Notes: generated by a model not told the origin, from the letters alone. Shown: positions 46,950-57,619, numbered from the stretch's first letter. The stretch: DNA of 64,000 bases from Sclerodactyla briareus (GCA_026419785.1 JAODTK010004187.1:124001-188000); one strand, 5' to 3'. Made by a program: numbers and translations.

Positions 46950-47850
46950 TTGCCCTTTGTTCTAGCTGTTCTATTAGGACTGCTTATAATGCAGCGTGCG
47001 CAGTTACAGGGACTTCTGTCAGATCCGTTTCAGCTAACTTCCCTCCAATGATCAAAATGTGGTGGCACATTTCCTAGGCAGCATTGCCGATCGCAGCTGC
47101 CTCACGCTCGCAAATCAAGGTGCTTGGCTGCCATGTTACATGTATGCTAAATTATGGTTAATTATGGTTGTGACAGTTACCACATAAGATGTTGGTTGAG
47201 GCATTAGTGAATTCTGGGACAGCAGTGCCCATGGCGCGGTCAAAGGTCAGCCTATAGAACCATTTAGGGAACTTTTTACCAGTTGGCCGCATAATGCCCA
47301 ACTACGGTATCGCCAGAGTTGGCCTAAAGGCCATTTCGCTCATGGCACTGGTATTGATGTTGCGGCCTTCCGACATTGCACCAAAGGCCGTGCGTTCAAT
47401 GCAGATGGTTCATTTTCGATGGCGTCTTCTCAACGCCAACATTGTTTTTGGGGACAAGGAAGCCACAGTGACCTTACATGGGGTGAAAAACGACAGGACC
47501 AGAACAGGGTTTTCTGTGATTTGAAGGGTACAAAGGACATCAAGTTGAGTCCACACGTAGCAGGGCCCTCAAGGATTATTTGCTGAGAACCGAGGATGTT
47601 CGAGCAGGTAACAGGCCGGTTTTTCCTAAGTTGCTTGACCACCTTAAGGGCAATTAATTTCTGGCATGGTTGCTACCATTTTAAACAAGGCAATCAAAGT
47701 GGCTGGCATTGAAGGTAGGGGGTTCAGTTGCAAAATCATTCGACCCACTGGTCCACTGCGGCTATTTGAGATGCAGTGTGTCCTGATATGCCTGAGGGCA
47801 GGGTAGGGTGGAAGACCCGGATCAGTTTTTACGAGCAATATGTTATTCTA
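46950..47850 (+). pseudogene. Ngaro tyrosine recombinase
   Basis: The catalytic Arg lies in ALVLMLRPSDIAPKA (Arg codon 47363-47365). Downstream come an FSCKIIRPTGP stretch (Arg 47741-47743, the H/K-x-x-R box position), a RVGWKT-like stretch and FYEQYV near 47827-47844, which supplies the nucleophilic Tyr candidates. The family integrates circular DNA copies by site-specific recombination. The N-terminal core-binding part (46950-47290) is broken by stops. A single frame covers 47294-47524, then the frame changes. Confidence 0.85.
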
Positions 47851-47943
47851 AGCCACCACCAGCTCTTGCGCATGCTATCTTAGAATTGCATGCCTAGCGA
47901 TGTCGCAAGCCTGGTAGGTGATAGCTGGGGTTTTCCTATACAC

Positions 47944-48030
47944 TAAGGCTGTATTCAATTAAAGTTTAAAGTTGTTAAAGCTTTTTCCTTTGTCCAGTGT
48001 GTTTTGTGTAACAAACGTAAGTTTAACAAA
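47944..48030 (+). repeat. Ngaro split repeat B1
   Basis: From TAAGGCTGTATTCAATTAAA to ACGTAAGTTTAACAAA, directly abutting A2. It matches B2. Confidence 0.9.
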
Positions 48031-48113
48031 ACTGTAGTTAGGTGAACAAAACGACCTGTGGTCGAAGGGCTGTCTTGTGACCGACAGGTCAGGTCAATTA
48101 TTCTGCTCAGTGC
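48031..48113 (+). repeat. Ngaro split repeat A2
   Basis: It matches A1 at 43727-43813 and directly follows B1 without spacing. A 92-bp spacer (48114-48205) separates it from B2. Confidence 0.93.
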
Positions 48114-48205
48114 TACTTGGTTTAGCTGTGGACTTGATTTACACTTTTGTATGTTGAATTATGGATACTCTGTTGTCCATTCCGTCAGTGCTGTTGCTGA
48201 GGGGA

Positions 48206-48301
48206 TAAGGCATTGTATTTCATTAAAGTTCAAAGTTTGATTAATCTTTTCACACTTTGTCCCGTGTGTTTTGTGTATAACATTAACGTAAGTTTAACAA
48301 A
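48206..48301 (+). repeat. Ngaro split repeat B2 (right terminus)
   Basis: It begins TAAGGCATTGTATTTCATTA and ends ACGTAAGTTTAACAAA, the same ending as B1. The host flank CATTCAACG follows. Confidence 0.9.
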
Positions 48302-48444
48302 CATTCAACGTCGGTACCATGAACATCCCAAGATGCATAAAATATCTCCCGTGATGCTAATCACAGCAAAACACAGAACGTGAGCATAACATTTTCCCAG
48401 AGAGCCAAGAGGCCTAGTGATTCCCGGGACTGACGCTTCATAAC

Positions 48445-48758
48445 TGTAATGTTCTGATACCTTTGTCCGAGTAATGCACACGTACCTTTAACCCTTTTAC
48501 CGGTATTTCTAATGAACTCCATTTTCCCTAGTAACCAACTTGTTAGTCCTATGACTCATGTCACCCCCTCTCTACTCCAAGATAGCAAAGAGGCCAGTCT
48601 TACTCATCTGGACCGATGTACCCTGTCACGGGCATGCCATCTCTGTGTTCATGTTACTCACTTATCCACTTACAGCCAAGCTAGCAAGGATCAATCCAAT
48701 AGATTTAGTGTACATAGACCTACACATGTGTCTTGTGAATTATTAAACAAATATTACA
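48445..48758 (+). repeat. Gypsy 5' LTR (314 bp)
   Basis: TG...CA ends. It aligns with the 3' LTR over nearly its full length, including the identical stretch GGATCAATCCAATAGATTTA. A G-rich ~70-bp segment of the 3' LTR is missing here. Confidence 0.95.
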
Positions 48759-48812
48759 TTGGCGACGAGTAAAAGTGTTGATGCCTTTTTAAATTTTCCT
48801 TCTGGATTTATC

Positions 48813-49440
48813 ATGGCACCATGCAGCTTTGCCATTATTTCCTCCACTGGATATCTATGTGGACGTCCTTGCAATCGGACCACGGTGGGAAAAGTGGGCG
48901 ATTGCAAGATTTGGGAACTTTCTAATTGCTTTGGACATCAAAGAGGCTACCGTAAGCGAGCCTTCTCCTGTTCTCGGGGACGCAGCCTATGACATTTTTG
49001 ATCATTTGCCTGATACCGGAGAGGAGAAAGACTACTCCAAGCAGTGGAAGGCGCTAAGTGATTATTTCATACCCCAGAAAAATCCAGAGTATGATGGAAA
49101 TTGATCTCTTCCGCCCTGGCCCAAAACAGCGAGACGAGAAAACGTGGACGCCTACTATACACGGCTGAACTGAAACGGTGGCGTTCAACTGTGATTCGCA
49201 GGACCATGAAATGAAATCAGGCACCCCAACGTTGTTCAAACGGGCACATAAACAAACTGCGTAGGTGGGAATGAGAACCCAGTGAAGCTACCAGACCTCC
49301 TTCGACAGGCCAGGGCGCTGGAATATTGATTTCAGGCTTCAGGGAATCGAGAGTCACAACAAACAGAGCCAGTGAGAAAAGTGGCCCCACAATCCAGCAA
49401 ACGCAACAAGCCACAAGTCAAACAAAAGCAACAGTCAACG
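48813..49440 (+). pseudogene. Gypsy gag region
   Basis: The likely start is the ATG at 48813. The frame at 48829-49104 contains RWEKWAIARFGNFLIALDIK and KALSDYFIPQKNPEYD, the W..W...F..Y..A and YF.P..N..YE patterns of Gypsy capsid. A DAYYTRLN stretch (~49148) and an ALE stretch (~49317) follow in other frames. It forms the particle shell in the family. Confidence 0.82.
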
Positions 49441-49600
49441 TACCGCGACGCAAAACAAAATGTTATTTATGTGGTGGAGTGTATCCCCATACAAACGGGA
49501 CGAGGGACGAGGTGCCCAGATAGTGGCAAAACATGCAAACAGCTGAGGGAAAATTGGGCCACTACTCCTCTCCAAGTGTCGCTCTCGGGAAACTTCTCGA
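49441..49600 (+). pseudogene. Gypsy gag zinc-knuckle region
   Basis: A CYLCGGVYPHT stretch begins at ~49461. Cys codons for a CPDSGKTC-type segment (~49515-49540) and a His codon in the final GH(Y/S) follow. This nucleocapsid-type metal-binding segment is split between two frames. Confidence 0.7.
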
Positions 49601-49739
49601 AACCGAGCCAGAAACGGCGGACAAATGGTAACAGTGGAAAACAAACCGCTCCACCACGTTTAATTCAGGTGGATGCCCTCAGATTCAGATGAAAGTGATG
49701 AATACCAGTGTTCATATTGGAAACGAGAACAAAGGACGT

Positions 49740-50060
49740 ACCCCATATGTCAACATCCAGGTTTGTGGATCCAGCTCCTTATCGATTTGGGTGGACACTG
49801 GAAGCAGCCACTGTTAACCTCGAGAGGGTGAGGGCATTCAGGAAGCTGAAAAACGCAAGCCCCACCAATTGAAAACCATGCTCAACAAACCTCTGCCATA
49901 CGGATCCAGAAAGCCACTTAAAGTTCTGGGATGCTTGAAGCGGAAATGCACTCAAAGCAAGTATAAGTTCGCAATTGCCAAGTTCCATGCAGTGCAAGGA
50001 AACTCCGGAGCGCTGACTAAGCTACAAGACGGGCGAGGAAATTGGATTAGTTCGAATCTT
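49740..50060 (+). pseudogene. Gypsy aspartic protease region
   Basis: QLLIDLGG near 49770 is at the place of the active-site D(T/S)G stretch; as written the residue after Asp is Leu because of a base change or frame slip. A PYGSRKPLKVLGCL stretch (~49905) and AKFHAVQGNSGAL (~49975) follow, the pattern seen between protease strands in Mag-like elements. Confidence 0.7.
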
Positions 50061-50159
50061 ATCATGCAACGACGACTCATCACCAACAACAACCTCAGAC
50101 ATGGTACGTGAAACATTCGATTTGTTTTCGGGTATCGGTAAAAAAAAGACTTCAAGTCA

Positions 50160-50700
50160 AAACTTCACAGTGACAAATCCGTGCAGCAATGGCACAAAAC
50201 CCCATCGCGAAGTCCCATTCCACGTTCGAAAGAAGAAGAAAGTGGAAGGGAAGCTGAACTAAAGTTCTTTGAGGAGGAATGACATCATTCGAAAGGGTTC
50301 AGACGGGCCGACCCCCTGGGTGTCACCTATAGTGGTTTGTACCGAAACCGCACGCCCCCGACAAAAAAGCCGTTTGTGGTTGACATGCTCTCCCAAACCA
50401 GGCAATCAACGAGAGAGCGGAATGTCACCCCAACAATGATTGAACTAAACATGGACCTGAACGGATCAAAGCGTTTTTTCAAAAACGGGATCTCAATTGC
50501 TGGTATCACCAACGGAGCCGATCTCGAGTCGAGGAATATAACGGATTTCTCGACACACGCAGGCCTCCGCAGATACAAACGCCTTTCAGCTTTGGGATCG
50601 TCAGCAGCCGAGGTATTGCAGAATGTCATCAGCCAAACCCTCGAAGGTATTCCTGGGTCATCAACATCAGTGTGACATTTTGTGTTCGGGGAAAATGCCG
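50160..50700 (+). pseudogene. Gypsy reverse transcriptase
   Basis: The fingers are visible as IIRKGSDGPTPWVSPI (~50286-50333). A 112-codon open frame (50337-50675) carries NVTPTMIELNMDLNGSKRFF and THAGLRRYKRLS, followed by AAEVLQNVISQTLEGIPG. The first catalytic Asp block is distorted. The DD motif expected near 50665 is obscured by indels. Copies element RNA in the family. Confidence 0.88.
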
Positions 50701-51049
50701 CGGAGCAGGGACAAATGTTTAGCGCTCGGGTTCAAACGCCTACTAAGCGAAAAGGGTCTCCCTCTGAACAAAGCCAAGTGTGAGTTCAAACAAGGACTCG
50801 GGCCCTGCACTTTTTCGGATACGTGTTCCAGCGACGGCATCTCACCCAGATCCAAAAAAAAGGTGGCTGCCATTCACGAAGCCCAAAGCCCATCGAATGT
50901 GAGCGAGGTGCGCACTACTCGGCATGACCAATTACTGTGCGCGATTCATACCCAACTATGCGAAATACTACAGAACCATTGCGCGAGCTCAGCCACAAGA
51001 TATGCTTTAAAAATGGGAAGACAAGCATCAAACTGACCTTGAGACATTA

Positions 51050-51470
51050 AAGGCAAACCTCACAAAGCGAAACCAAAAAGTGGTCATATTTTGATTCAAA
51101 AACGCAATCACTGAAATGATGGTTGACGCAAGTCCAGTTGGACTTGGCGCTAATGTTGGCTCAACGCAAGAATTTCATGAGCAAGCGCGCATTATCGCGT
51201 ATGCCAGTAGAGCTCTTTCACCACGTTGAGCAGCGCTACTCCCAAACGAGCGTGAAGCACTCGTTGTTGTATGGGCATGCGAACCATTTCAGCTTTTTGT
51301 ACTTGCATGGTGGGTCATTCAAGGTCATATCGGACCATAAGCCCCGCAAGCCATCATTAACATCCAAAGTTCAAAACCCCAGCTCGCGCTCGAAAAGATG
51401 TTTTGAATCTACGTCTACAGGAGTGACAATTCCATAGGATGTACAAACCGAAGGACAATTCCCGCGACTG
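51050..51470 (+). pseudogene. Gypsy RNase H
   Basis: DASPVGLGA (~51126) gives the first catalytic Asp region. IIAYASRALSP (~51195), RYSQTSVKHSLLYGHA (~51233) and KVISDHKPRKPS (~51325) follow in the order of Gypsy RNase H. At least two frame changes occur. Confidence 0.87.
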
Positions 51471-51499
51471 TATTTGTCGCGACACCCCAATGCCCGGAC

Positions 51500-52450
51500 C
51501 GCTAGCATTCGGTGCGCATAGGCAGCAGCCGAGGAATACGGTCAAATTCAGTAGCTGAACATTCTGTGCCTAAAGCAATGTCCCTGACAGAGATCAGAGA
51601 TGCATCAAAGTCAGTGCAATATGTGCAAAATAACAATGCTTATAGTGGAAAATGCATGGCCGCAAGCTACTGCGTGGCAAGCGAAGAAGAAAGCGCACAT
51701 TCGCCCGTCTATAACGTGCGAGATGAGAACCGTGAGCAACGACATTCCGCTTCGCGGAACGGCGAATTCGTTATACCCAAGTCACTCCAGAAGAAACGGG
51801 TTCTCAATCTCGCCATGAGGGTCACATGGACTCGTGAAGACAAAACAATTACTTCGCGAGAAAGTCTGGTTTCAGAAATGACATTCAAGCTCAACCAGTC
51901 AGTTAATCAAATCGTGTTGCCATGGACAATGCAACCACGCTGATAACATCATGATCACCTCAAAATGTCAGAGCTACCCGCTGCGCCAGGGAAACCCCCC
52001 CCCCAGAGGTCAGTGTTGCCTTCTGTGACCATTTCCATCGGGAGGACTATCTCTTTGGTCATTGGACGACACTCGCGCTACCCCATCTTGGAATAACGCA
52101 GTTAGACATAGAAACAAACGTCACGATCCCATTCTGGACAAAAGCTTTCAACATTCGGCCCGTTCAGAAGTGGTGAAATCAGACAATGGACTGCCATTTC
52201 AAAGCGCAGGATTTTAGAAAAATTTGCTGGATCATCGGTTTTCAGACAGGAAAAAATCACACCACTTTGGCCCAAGGCTAATGCAACTGCCGAAAGATTC
52301 ATGCGCACGTCGAGAAAACTTCGCGCAGCGCCTACCAGTGCAATCAGTCGGGCGTTCGGAACTACAAGTTATTTTGCGCAACTACCGCGCAAACACCGCA
52401 CTGATCCACTAAAAGCTTCCACCGCCGAACGTTATTTGGACGCCAGGTCA
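51500..52450 (+). pseudogene. Gypsy integrase
   Basis: A conserved spacer with EHSVPKAMSLTEIRDASKS (~51559) leads into the zinc-binding N-terminal part (IPKSLQKKRVLNL near 51775, then a His-rich patch and a C..C near 51930). The catalytic core has VVKSDNGLPFQSA (~52172), where Asp is the second core residue, and ends with LRNYRA (~52370). It inserts the cDNA in the family. Frames change several times. Confidence 0.88.
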
Positions 52451-52800
52451 GGGTGATGAAGCTCCTCACGTCAATGCAACGCCAACAGGAGTGACCAGCA
52501 ATACGAGACACAGACAAACAGGCAAAGTCGACTATGAAAGCACGCAGAAAAGAGGAAGCGTCAATCCTTAAAATTGGAGACACCGTTCTAGTTCTACAAT
52601 CACGCCGTCAACAAGCTCAACACCAACTACGACCCGCGACCACTTCGAATCACAGCCATAAACGGCTCGATGATTACCGCGGAACGAGAGAGTCAAAAGA
52701 TTACGCGGAATTCCTCCTTTTTCAAGCTCTTTTCAGAGTCACAACCCGACCTACCGGAAGGGTGCGGGTGAGGATATTTCTGTAGGAAAATGAGGTGGTG
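52451..52800 (+). pseudogene. Gypsy integrase C-terminal tail
   Basis: The frame 52534-52785 includes KARRKEEASILKIGDTVLVL, the GDxVLV strand found in Gypsy integrase C-termini, followed by a region with DPRP and RITAINGSMI-type words in other frames. Confidence 0.75.
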
Positions 52801-53400
52801 ACCGCCACAAGCACCTGCAAATGGACCCAATTCGTTATATTAATGTCGAACAGCAAAAGTCAACACGAACGCCTCATTGAGGAACTATAGCCATGGGTGA
52901 AGTGCTGGAACCTCGCCCTGTGTACTGTCAAAATTTACCTTGTTAATCGGTCATGTTTAACGGAATATTATTGCTACCTTGGGTGAAGTGCTAGTAACCT
53001 TCGCCCCACTGTTTTCCCTGGAGACTATGATACTTTGTATTCGTTTTGAAATCGTGTTGATATTATTTACCATATATCTTGCAATGTCGTCAGATCATAT
53101 CCTTCGCCGACGTTTGTTCATACCAAAGGACGATCCTGTTTACCCAATTATTATTGGTTTATTGCTATGGCATTTCATTTTCTCGGAAAGGAGATTCCAT
53201 CTCGATTGCATATACATATCGAGAAGACTTGTTTATTTTCGTTGAAGGCTGTTCACACTTTAGCCATACCGCGCAGGTGTTGGACAGCTTTGTGAGTGGG
53301 AACTTTCCCCTCTCTTATACAAGCATTTTATTCGCTTTTGCTTATTTAGCCAATTTCCCTAAAGTATTTCTGATATGATTCCATCATCAAAACAGGGGAG
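52801..53400 (+). other. Region between integrase and 3' LTR, hydrophobic frame
   Basis: An 88-codon frame (52979-53245) contains two hydrophobic stretches (FEIVLILFTIYLAM and PIIIGLLLWHFIF). Its position is that of an env-like frame in some Gypsy elements, but there is no signal peptide, cleavage site or family match, so it may be non-coding. Confidence 0.3.
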
Positions 53401-53403
53401 GGA

Positions 53404-53788
53404 TGTAATGTTTCATTGATACGCTTTTTTGGGGTGGTGGGTTGTGTGCGCTAGGTTAATGCCCACAGGGGTGGGGGTTGTGTATGGGTGGGGGGGGGGG
53501 GGGTTCTTGGGTCCTTTAACTCTTTTCCCGGTATTTGCTACTGAATTCCATTTTCCCTTAGTAAAAACTTGTTTAGTCCTATAGACTCATGTCACCCCCT
53601 TCTCACTCCATGATAGCACAAGAGGCAGTCTTCTATCTGACCTATGTGACCCCTGTCACGGGCATGGTCCATCCTTTGTTTCATGTTATCTCACTTATTC
53701 ACTTACAGCCAAGCAGCAAGGATCAATCCAATAGATTTAGTGTACATAGCCCACAGTGTGTCTTGGTGAATTATCAAGGCAATTTACA
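53404..53788 (+). repeat. Gypsy 3' LTR (385 bp)
   Basis: Same ends as the 5' LTR. Between GATAC and CCTTTAAC it holds ~94 bp of G/T-rich low-complexity DNA including a G14 run, against ~24 bp in the 5' LTR. The difference is probably expansion or an assembly problem at the homopolymer. Confidence 0.95.
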
Positions 53789-53944
53789 ATAACCTTTCGG
53801 CTTAAACTTTTTTAACCTCCAGGCAATTGTGGATTACATACTTATATTATCTGTGGGATTACTTATATATACTTTCAATCAAGGAATAGCAATTGGCATC
53901 AACTTGACTCTCCTAGGCCAGCTGACCGCTGACCTGCCCTAAAA

Positions 53945-55720
53945 CACCAGGGACATGTTCTCTTAAAATGAACCCCACAACCCCCCCAAAACCCCCCACC
54001 CCCAACCCAAAAGAAAAAAAAAAAAAAAAAAAACAAAACACCCCCAAACCCCCCCACCCCCCCCCCCATATCAAGCATGAATCATTGTGTTACTAAGCTA
54101 ATTGGTACGGTGTAAGAAAATCGAATTTTCACAATTTCCTAATCTCTCCCCCCAAATGACTCCCAGTCTACAACCAACATTCCCATCAACACGAAAAGGT
54201 TTTTTCGAACATGTTCTTATATGTTTTTGAAAACGTTTTTTTGAGTTACAGGAATGTTACGGAAATGTTTTCATACCTTTCCAAATGTTTTGGGATAATA
54301 TTCTATAAACATTTCACTTTCACTTCAAATTTATTGTTTATCGCAAACCAGGAAACAAAATGATATAATATACTAAGACAACACTAACATAACTTAAAAT
54401 TCGTATTGACGCATTTTTTTTGCCACCAAAACCTTTTTTAAACACTTTCAGAAATTGTTGGAAATTTTTTCGAAACGTTTCTTCAAAACCTTTTGTGAAA
54501 CGTTCTGGAACCATTATCCTAACCTTCTTGTTACTCAACAAAAAACGGTTTTCGAAACATCAGCGAAACATGTTAGAAATTTTTTAAAACTTTTCGTGTT
54601 TGTAGGGTTAATGGGGTTATTGTGCCCCCATTAAAGAAACTGCATACAAAATTTTTAACCTGATCAGACCAGGCCTCGGTACTTATTTGTTTTTAAAAGA
54701 TTTTCAGATTATTTGACCTTTAATGATCTCAGATGACCTTTGAACTGACCTCAAAACAATAGGGATCATGTATTAATCAAGGGAAACCCACATACCAAGG
54801 AGGAGCGTCATCTCTTCAGGTCGGGTCGGGTATGCTCTTCACAGCTAAAATGCCCAAATCTCACTTTTTTCACAACTTCGCCATTTTTCAATCATCTAGA
54901 CTTATCCTCTCCACCGATTTTCGACTATGACCTCTAATGACCTCAGACGTTCTCTGACCTGACCCCAAAACAATAGCGATCATGTACCATTATGGAAGAA
55001 CCCACAACCCAAGTATGATCTTCAGCCCTTCGGTGGGTTCGGGATTGCCCTTCACAAGCTGAAATTGGCCAAATACAAATTTTTCACCATTTTTCCCCCA
55101 AAATGACCCCAGGTTTGCACAAAAACATAGGGTGCGTGCCGAAATTCAGCTACACGCCGAATTCAACTTGAGTAAACCAAACTTTTGGACTTTCCTCTTC
55201 ACAGATTTTCGACTCGACCTCGAATGACATCAGAAACCCGTTGACCTGACCCCAAACAAGTAGGGATCATGTACTAATTAAGGGGGACCCACAAACCATA
55301 TGAGCTTTCATCCATCCAGGTGGGGTCGAGTTATCCTCTTCAAAAGCTGAAATTGCCCAATATCAATTTTCACAATTTTTCAATTTTTTGTCCAAAATGA
55401 ACCTTGGTCTACACCAAAACGAAGGTTTGTACTCCCCATAAGAAGCTACACACCAAAATCTCAACTTGATTGGACCAAACGTTCTGGACTTATCCTCTTC
55501 ACAAGAACTTCAAACTTTGACCTATAATGACCTCAGATGACCTTTGACCTACCCCAAACAATAGGAATCTGTACCATTATGGGGACCCCACATACCAAGT
55601 ATGAGCTTCATCCAGCCAGCCAGGCTCCACACCCCACAGCCACACATCCCCATACATACACACACACCGTCATGACTGCATAGAATCGAGACCCCCTGAC
55701 TGAAGTCAAGGAATTAAAAT
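53945..55720 (+). repeat. 309-bp-repeat element (copy R5), interrupted
   Basis: Partial unit text (CCTAATCTCTCCCCCCAAATG) appears at 54110-54178 and resumes at ~54610. Unit starts are at ~54693, 54913, 55202 and 55504. The tail has CA repeats (55655-55666), CATGACTGCATAGA and the hairpin TGACTGAAGTCA (55697-55708). Low-complexity C/A runs (53975-54067) lie inside the left part. Confidence 0.82.
54188..54600. mobile_element. 413-bp MITE-like insertion
   Basis: The left end AACACGAAAAGGTTTT is mirrored by AAAACTTTTCGTGTT at the right. Interior words (AACGTTTT, GAAACGTTTC) are repeated in both orientations. It splits a satellite unit of copy R5, so it is younger than that copy. Confidence 0.78.
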
Positions 55721-56129
55721 ATAAAAAAAAACTCCAAAAATGTTTCCATAACGTTAAAATTGGTGTTATTGCACATATTTGTATACGTTTTGGATGGGCG
55801 TAGCATGTTTCCTAACGTTTTATATCGTTATATTATTGATTACTCGAATAGAATTTTTGCGAAAAATGTTTTTTGAAACATCATTATTAGTCCCATGCAC
55901 ACTGAATATATGTTTATTCAAAACATTCACATTTTCATAACGTTTCAACGATATGTTTGTTGCTGGGACTAAGCATGGTTGAACCGTTAATGACTCCAGT
56001 AGGGTGAATGTTCTAAAACCAGCATACCAACTTCAAGGCCCTACTTTCCCCCAAACTCATATTCTTCAAGTTCGACATATGGTTATGGGGTGGTGGTAAA
56101 CACTTGTGAACAACCACCTTTGTCCAACC
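55721..56129. other. Spacer between two 309-bp-repeat elements
   Basis: It contains AACGTT-rich text (55740-55950) similar in wording to the MITE at 54188-54600. No gene was seen. Confidence 0.45.
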
Positions 56130-57365
56130 AGAAGCCAAAGGTTAGTGCTTTCTTGACTCTTTCTGACAACCTAAGCCAGACACAAGGACAAATGGGAGAT
56201 TGTACCAGCTCATTATGGGAAACCTAACGTCGCGAATTTCCATTTTTACGCAACAATAGGATTCCTATAATCTTGATAAGATAGCTACACACTATTTCAA
56301 GGATTTCAGACCTGGATCTCTGGTGGACCTCAAAGCAATAGGGTCATGAACTCACACCGGAATCCACTACTAAGTGAACTTCATCCAACTAGGTGAGGCG
56401 AGTTATCATGTTCACAGCCATAATTGGCCAACATATGACTTTCACAAATTTTCAGCCCTGACCTATACCAAAAACACTAATAGGGTTCCTCTACTCCCCC
56501 ATAAGAAGCTACACCTAAATACTCTACCCGATTAGACGCAACCACTAGACTTATTGTTTCACAAGGTTATCAGCCCTTTAATCCTCTGGTGACCACAGAT
56601 GAACACTTATCATGGGGAACACACATCCAAGTATTAGCTTCATCACCCAGGTGGGGTCGAGTTATCGCGTCACAGCCAAAGTTCGCCAAATTATTGACGC
56701 TTTTCACAATTCTGTTTTGGCTGAATTCAGTCCCGACCTATACCAAGAACAATAGGGTTCCTTACTCCCCATAAGAAGCTAAACACCAAATTTGAACCTT
56801 ATCAATACCAACCTCTGGACTTATCGTGTTCACAAGGTTTCCAGACTTCGACCCTCGTGACATCAGATATCCTCTGACCTGACCCCGAACAATTGGGTTC
56901 ATGACTTATCATGGGGAACACACTACCAATTTTGAGCTTCATCATCCAGGTGGTTTTAGTTATCGTGTTCACAGCCAAAAATTGGCCGAAGTTTTGACTT
57001 TTCACAATTTTCTTTTTGACCCAAATCAACTTGAACAAAAACAATAGGGTACCTGTACTCCCGCATAAGAAAGCCACACACCAAAATTTAAACTCTTTCC
57101 CTTCACAAAGCTCTTCCGATCTGATTCATCGTGTTCACAAGGTTTATCAGACTTGGATCTCGTGACCTCAGATGACCTTGACCTGACACCCAAAACATAG
57201 GATCATGTCCTATCATTGGAAACCACATACCAAGTATGAGCTCCATCCTCCAAGTGTGGTGAGTTATTGTGTTCACAAGCCAGGCGGTCCACACACACAC
57301 AAACCAACACACCACAACACATACACACTGGCATGACGCATAGATTCCCCGACTTCGTCAATGAT
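56130..57365 (+). repeat. 309-bp-repeat element (copy R6), head to tail complete
   Basis: The head is AGAAGCCAAAGGTTAGTGCT...CTTTCTGACAACCTAAGCCAGACACAAGGACAAA, as in R3. About four units follow (starts ~56302, 56564, 56834, 57139). A CA-rich tail (57292-57329) and GCATGACGCATAGATTCC lead to the hairpin GACTTCGTC (57351-57359). It is the only copy here with both a clear head and a clear tail, giving an element length of about 1.23 kb. Confidence 0.85.
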
Positions 57366-57619
57366 AAAACTGTAATTGTAATAATTGTTCAAAGTGGCCC
57401 GTGCAACCCACAGTAAGTTTGTATCGAGGGAGTCCATAGCACAGCAAGCTCACCTGGTATGTGTAAATCTTTTCAAGTTCCACTAGTGCAATCTGATGTG
57501 AAGTGACTGATTGAGCTAACATTGAGGTCACAGATTGCTAATGGCATCATAGCTTTCGTGGATACCACATCTGGTCAACTGGTACGTATGAGCCCCATGG
57601 ACCACTACCCAAGGACCCA

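Larger units (their letters stand above)
43727..48301 (+). mobile_element. Ngaro-type (DIRS order) tyrosine-recombinase retrotransposon
   Basis: The element is ~4.6 kb. It carries a gag-like region, reverse transcriptase with a YVDD motif, RNase H with an ADGLSR-type region and a tyrosine recombinase. It has no LTRs and is bounded by split direct repeats in the order A1 (43727-43813) - genes - B1 (47944-48030) - A2 (48031-48113) - B2 (48206-48301). This layout is diagnostic of Ngaro-like DIRS-order elements, which integrate through a circular intermediate using the recombinase and make no target duplication. All genes carry frame breaks. Confidence 0.92.
48445..53788 (+). mobile_element. Full-length Ty3/Gypsy LTR retrotransposon
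   Basis: The element is 5.34 kb. It has LTRs starting TGTAATGTT and ending TTACA, a primer-binding region TTGGCGACGAG directly after the 5' LTR, a purine tract (AGGGGAGGGA) directly before the 3' LTR, and the 5-bp target duplication ATAAC on both sides (48440-48444 and 53789-53793). Domain order is gag, protease, RT, RNase H, integrase, the Gypsy order. The style resembles SURL/Mag-like Gypsy lineages of sea urchins; that assignment is tentative. All reading frames are broken by small indels. Confidence 0.96.
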
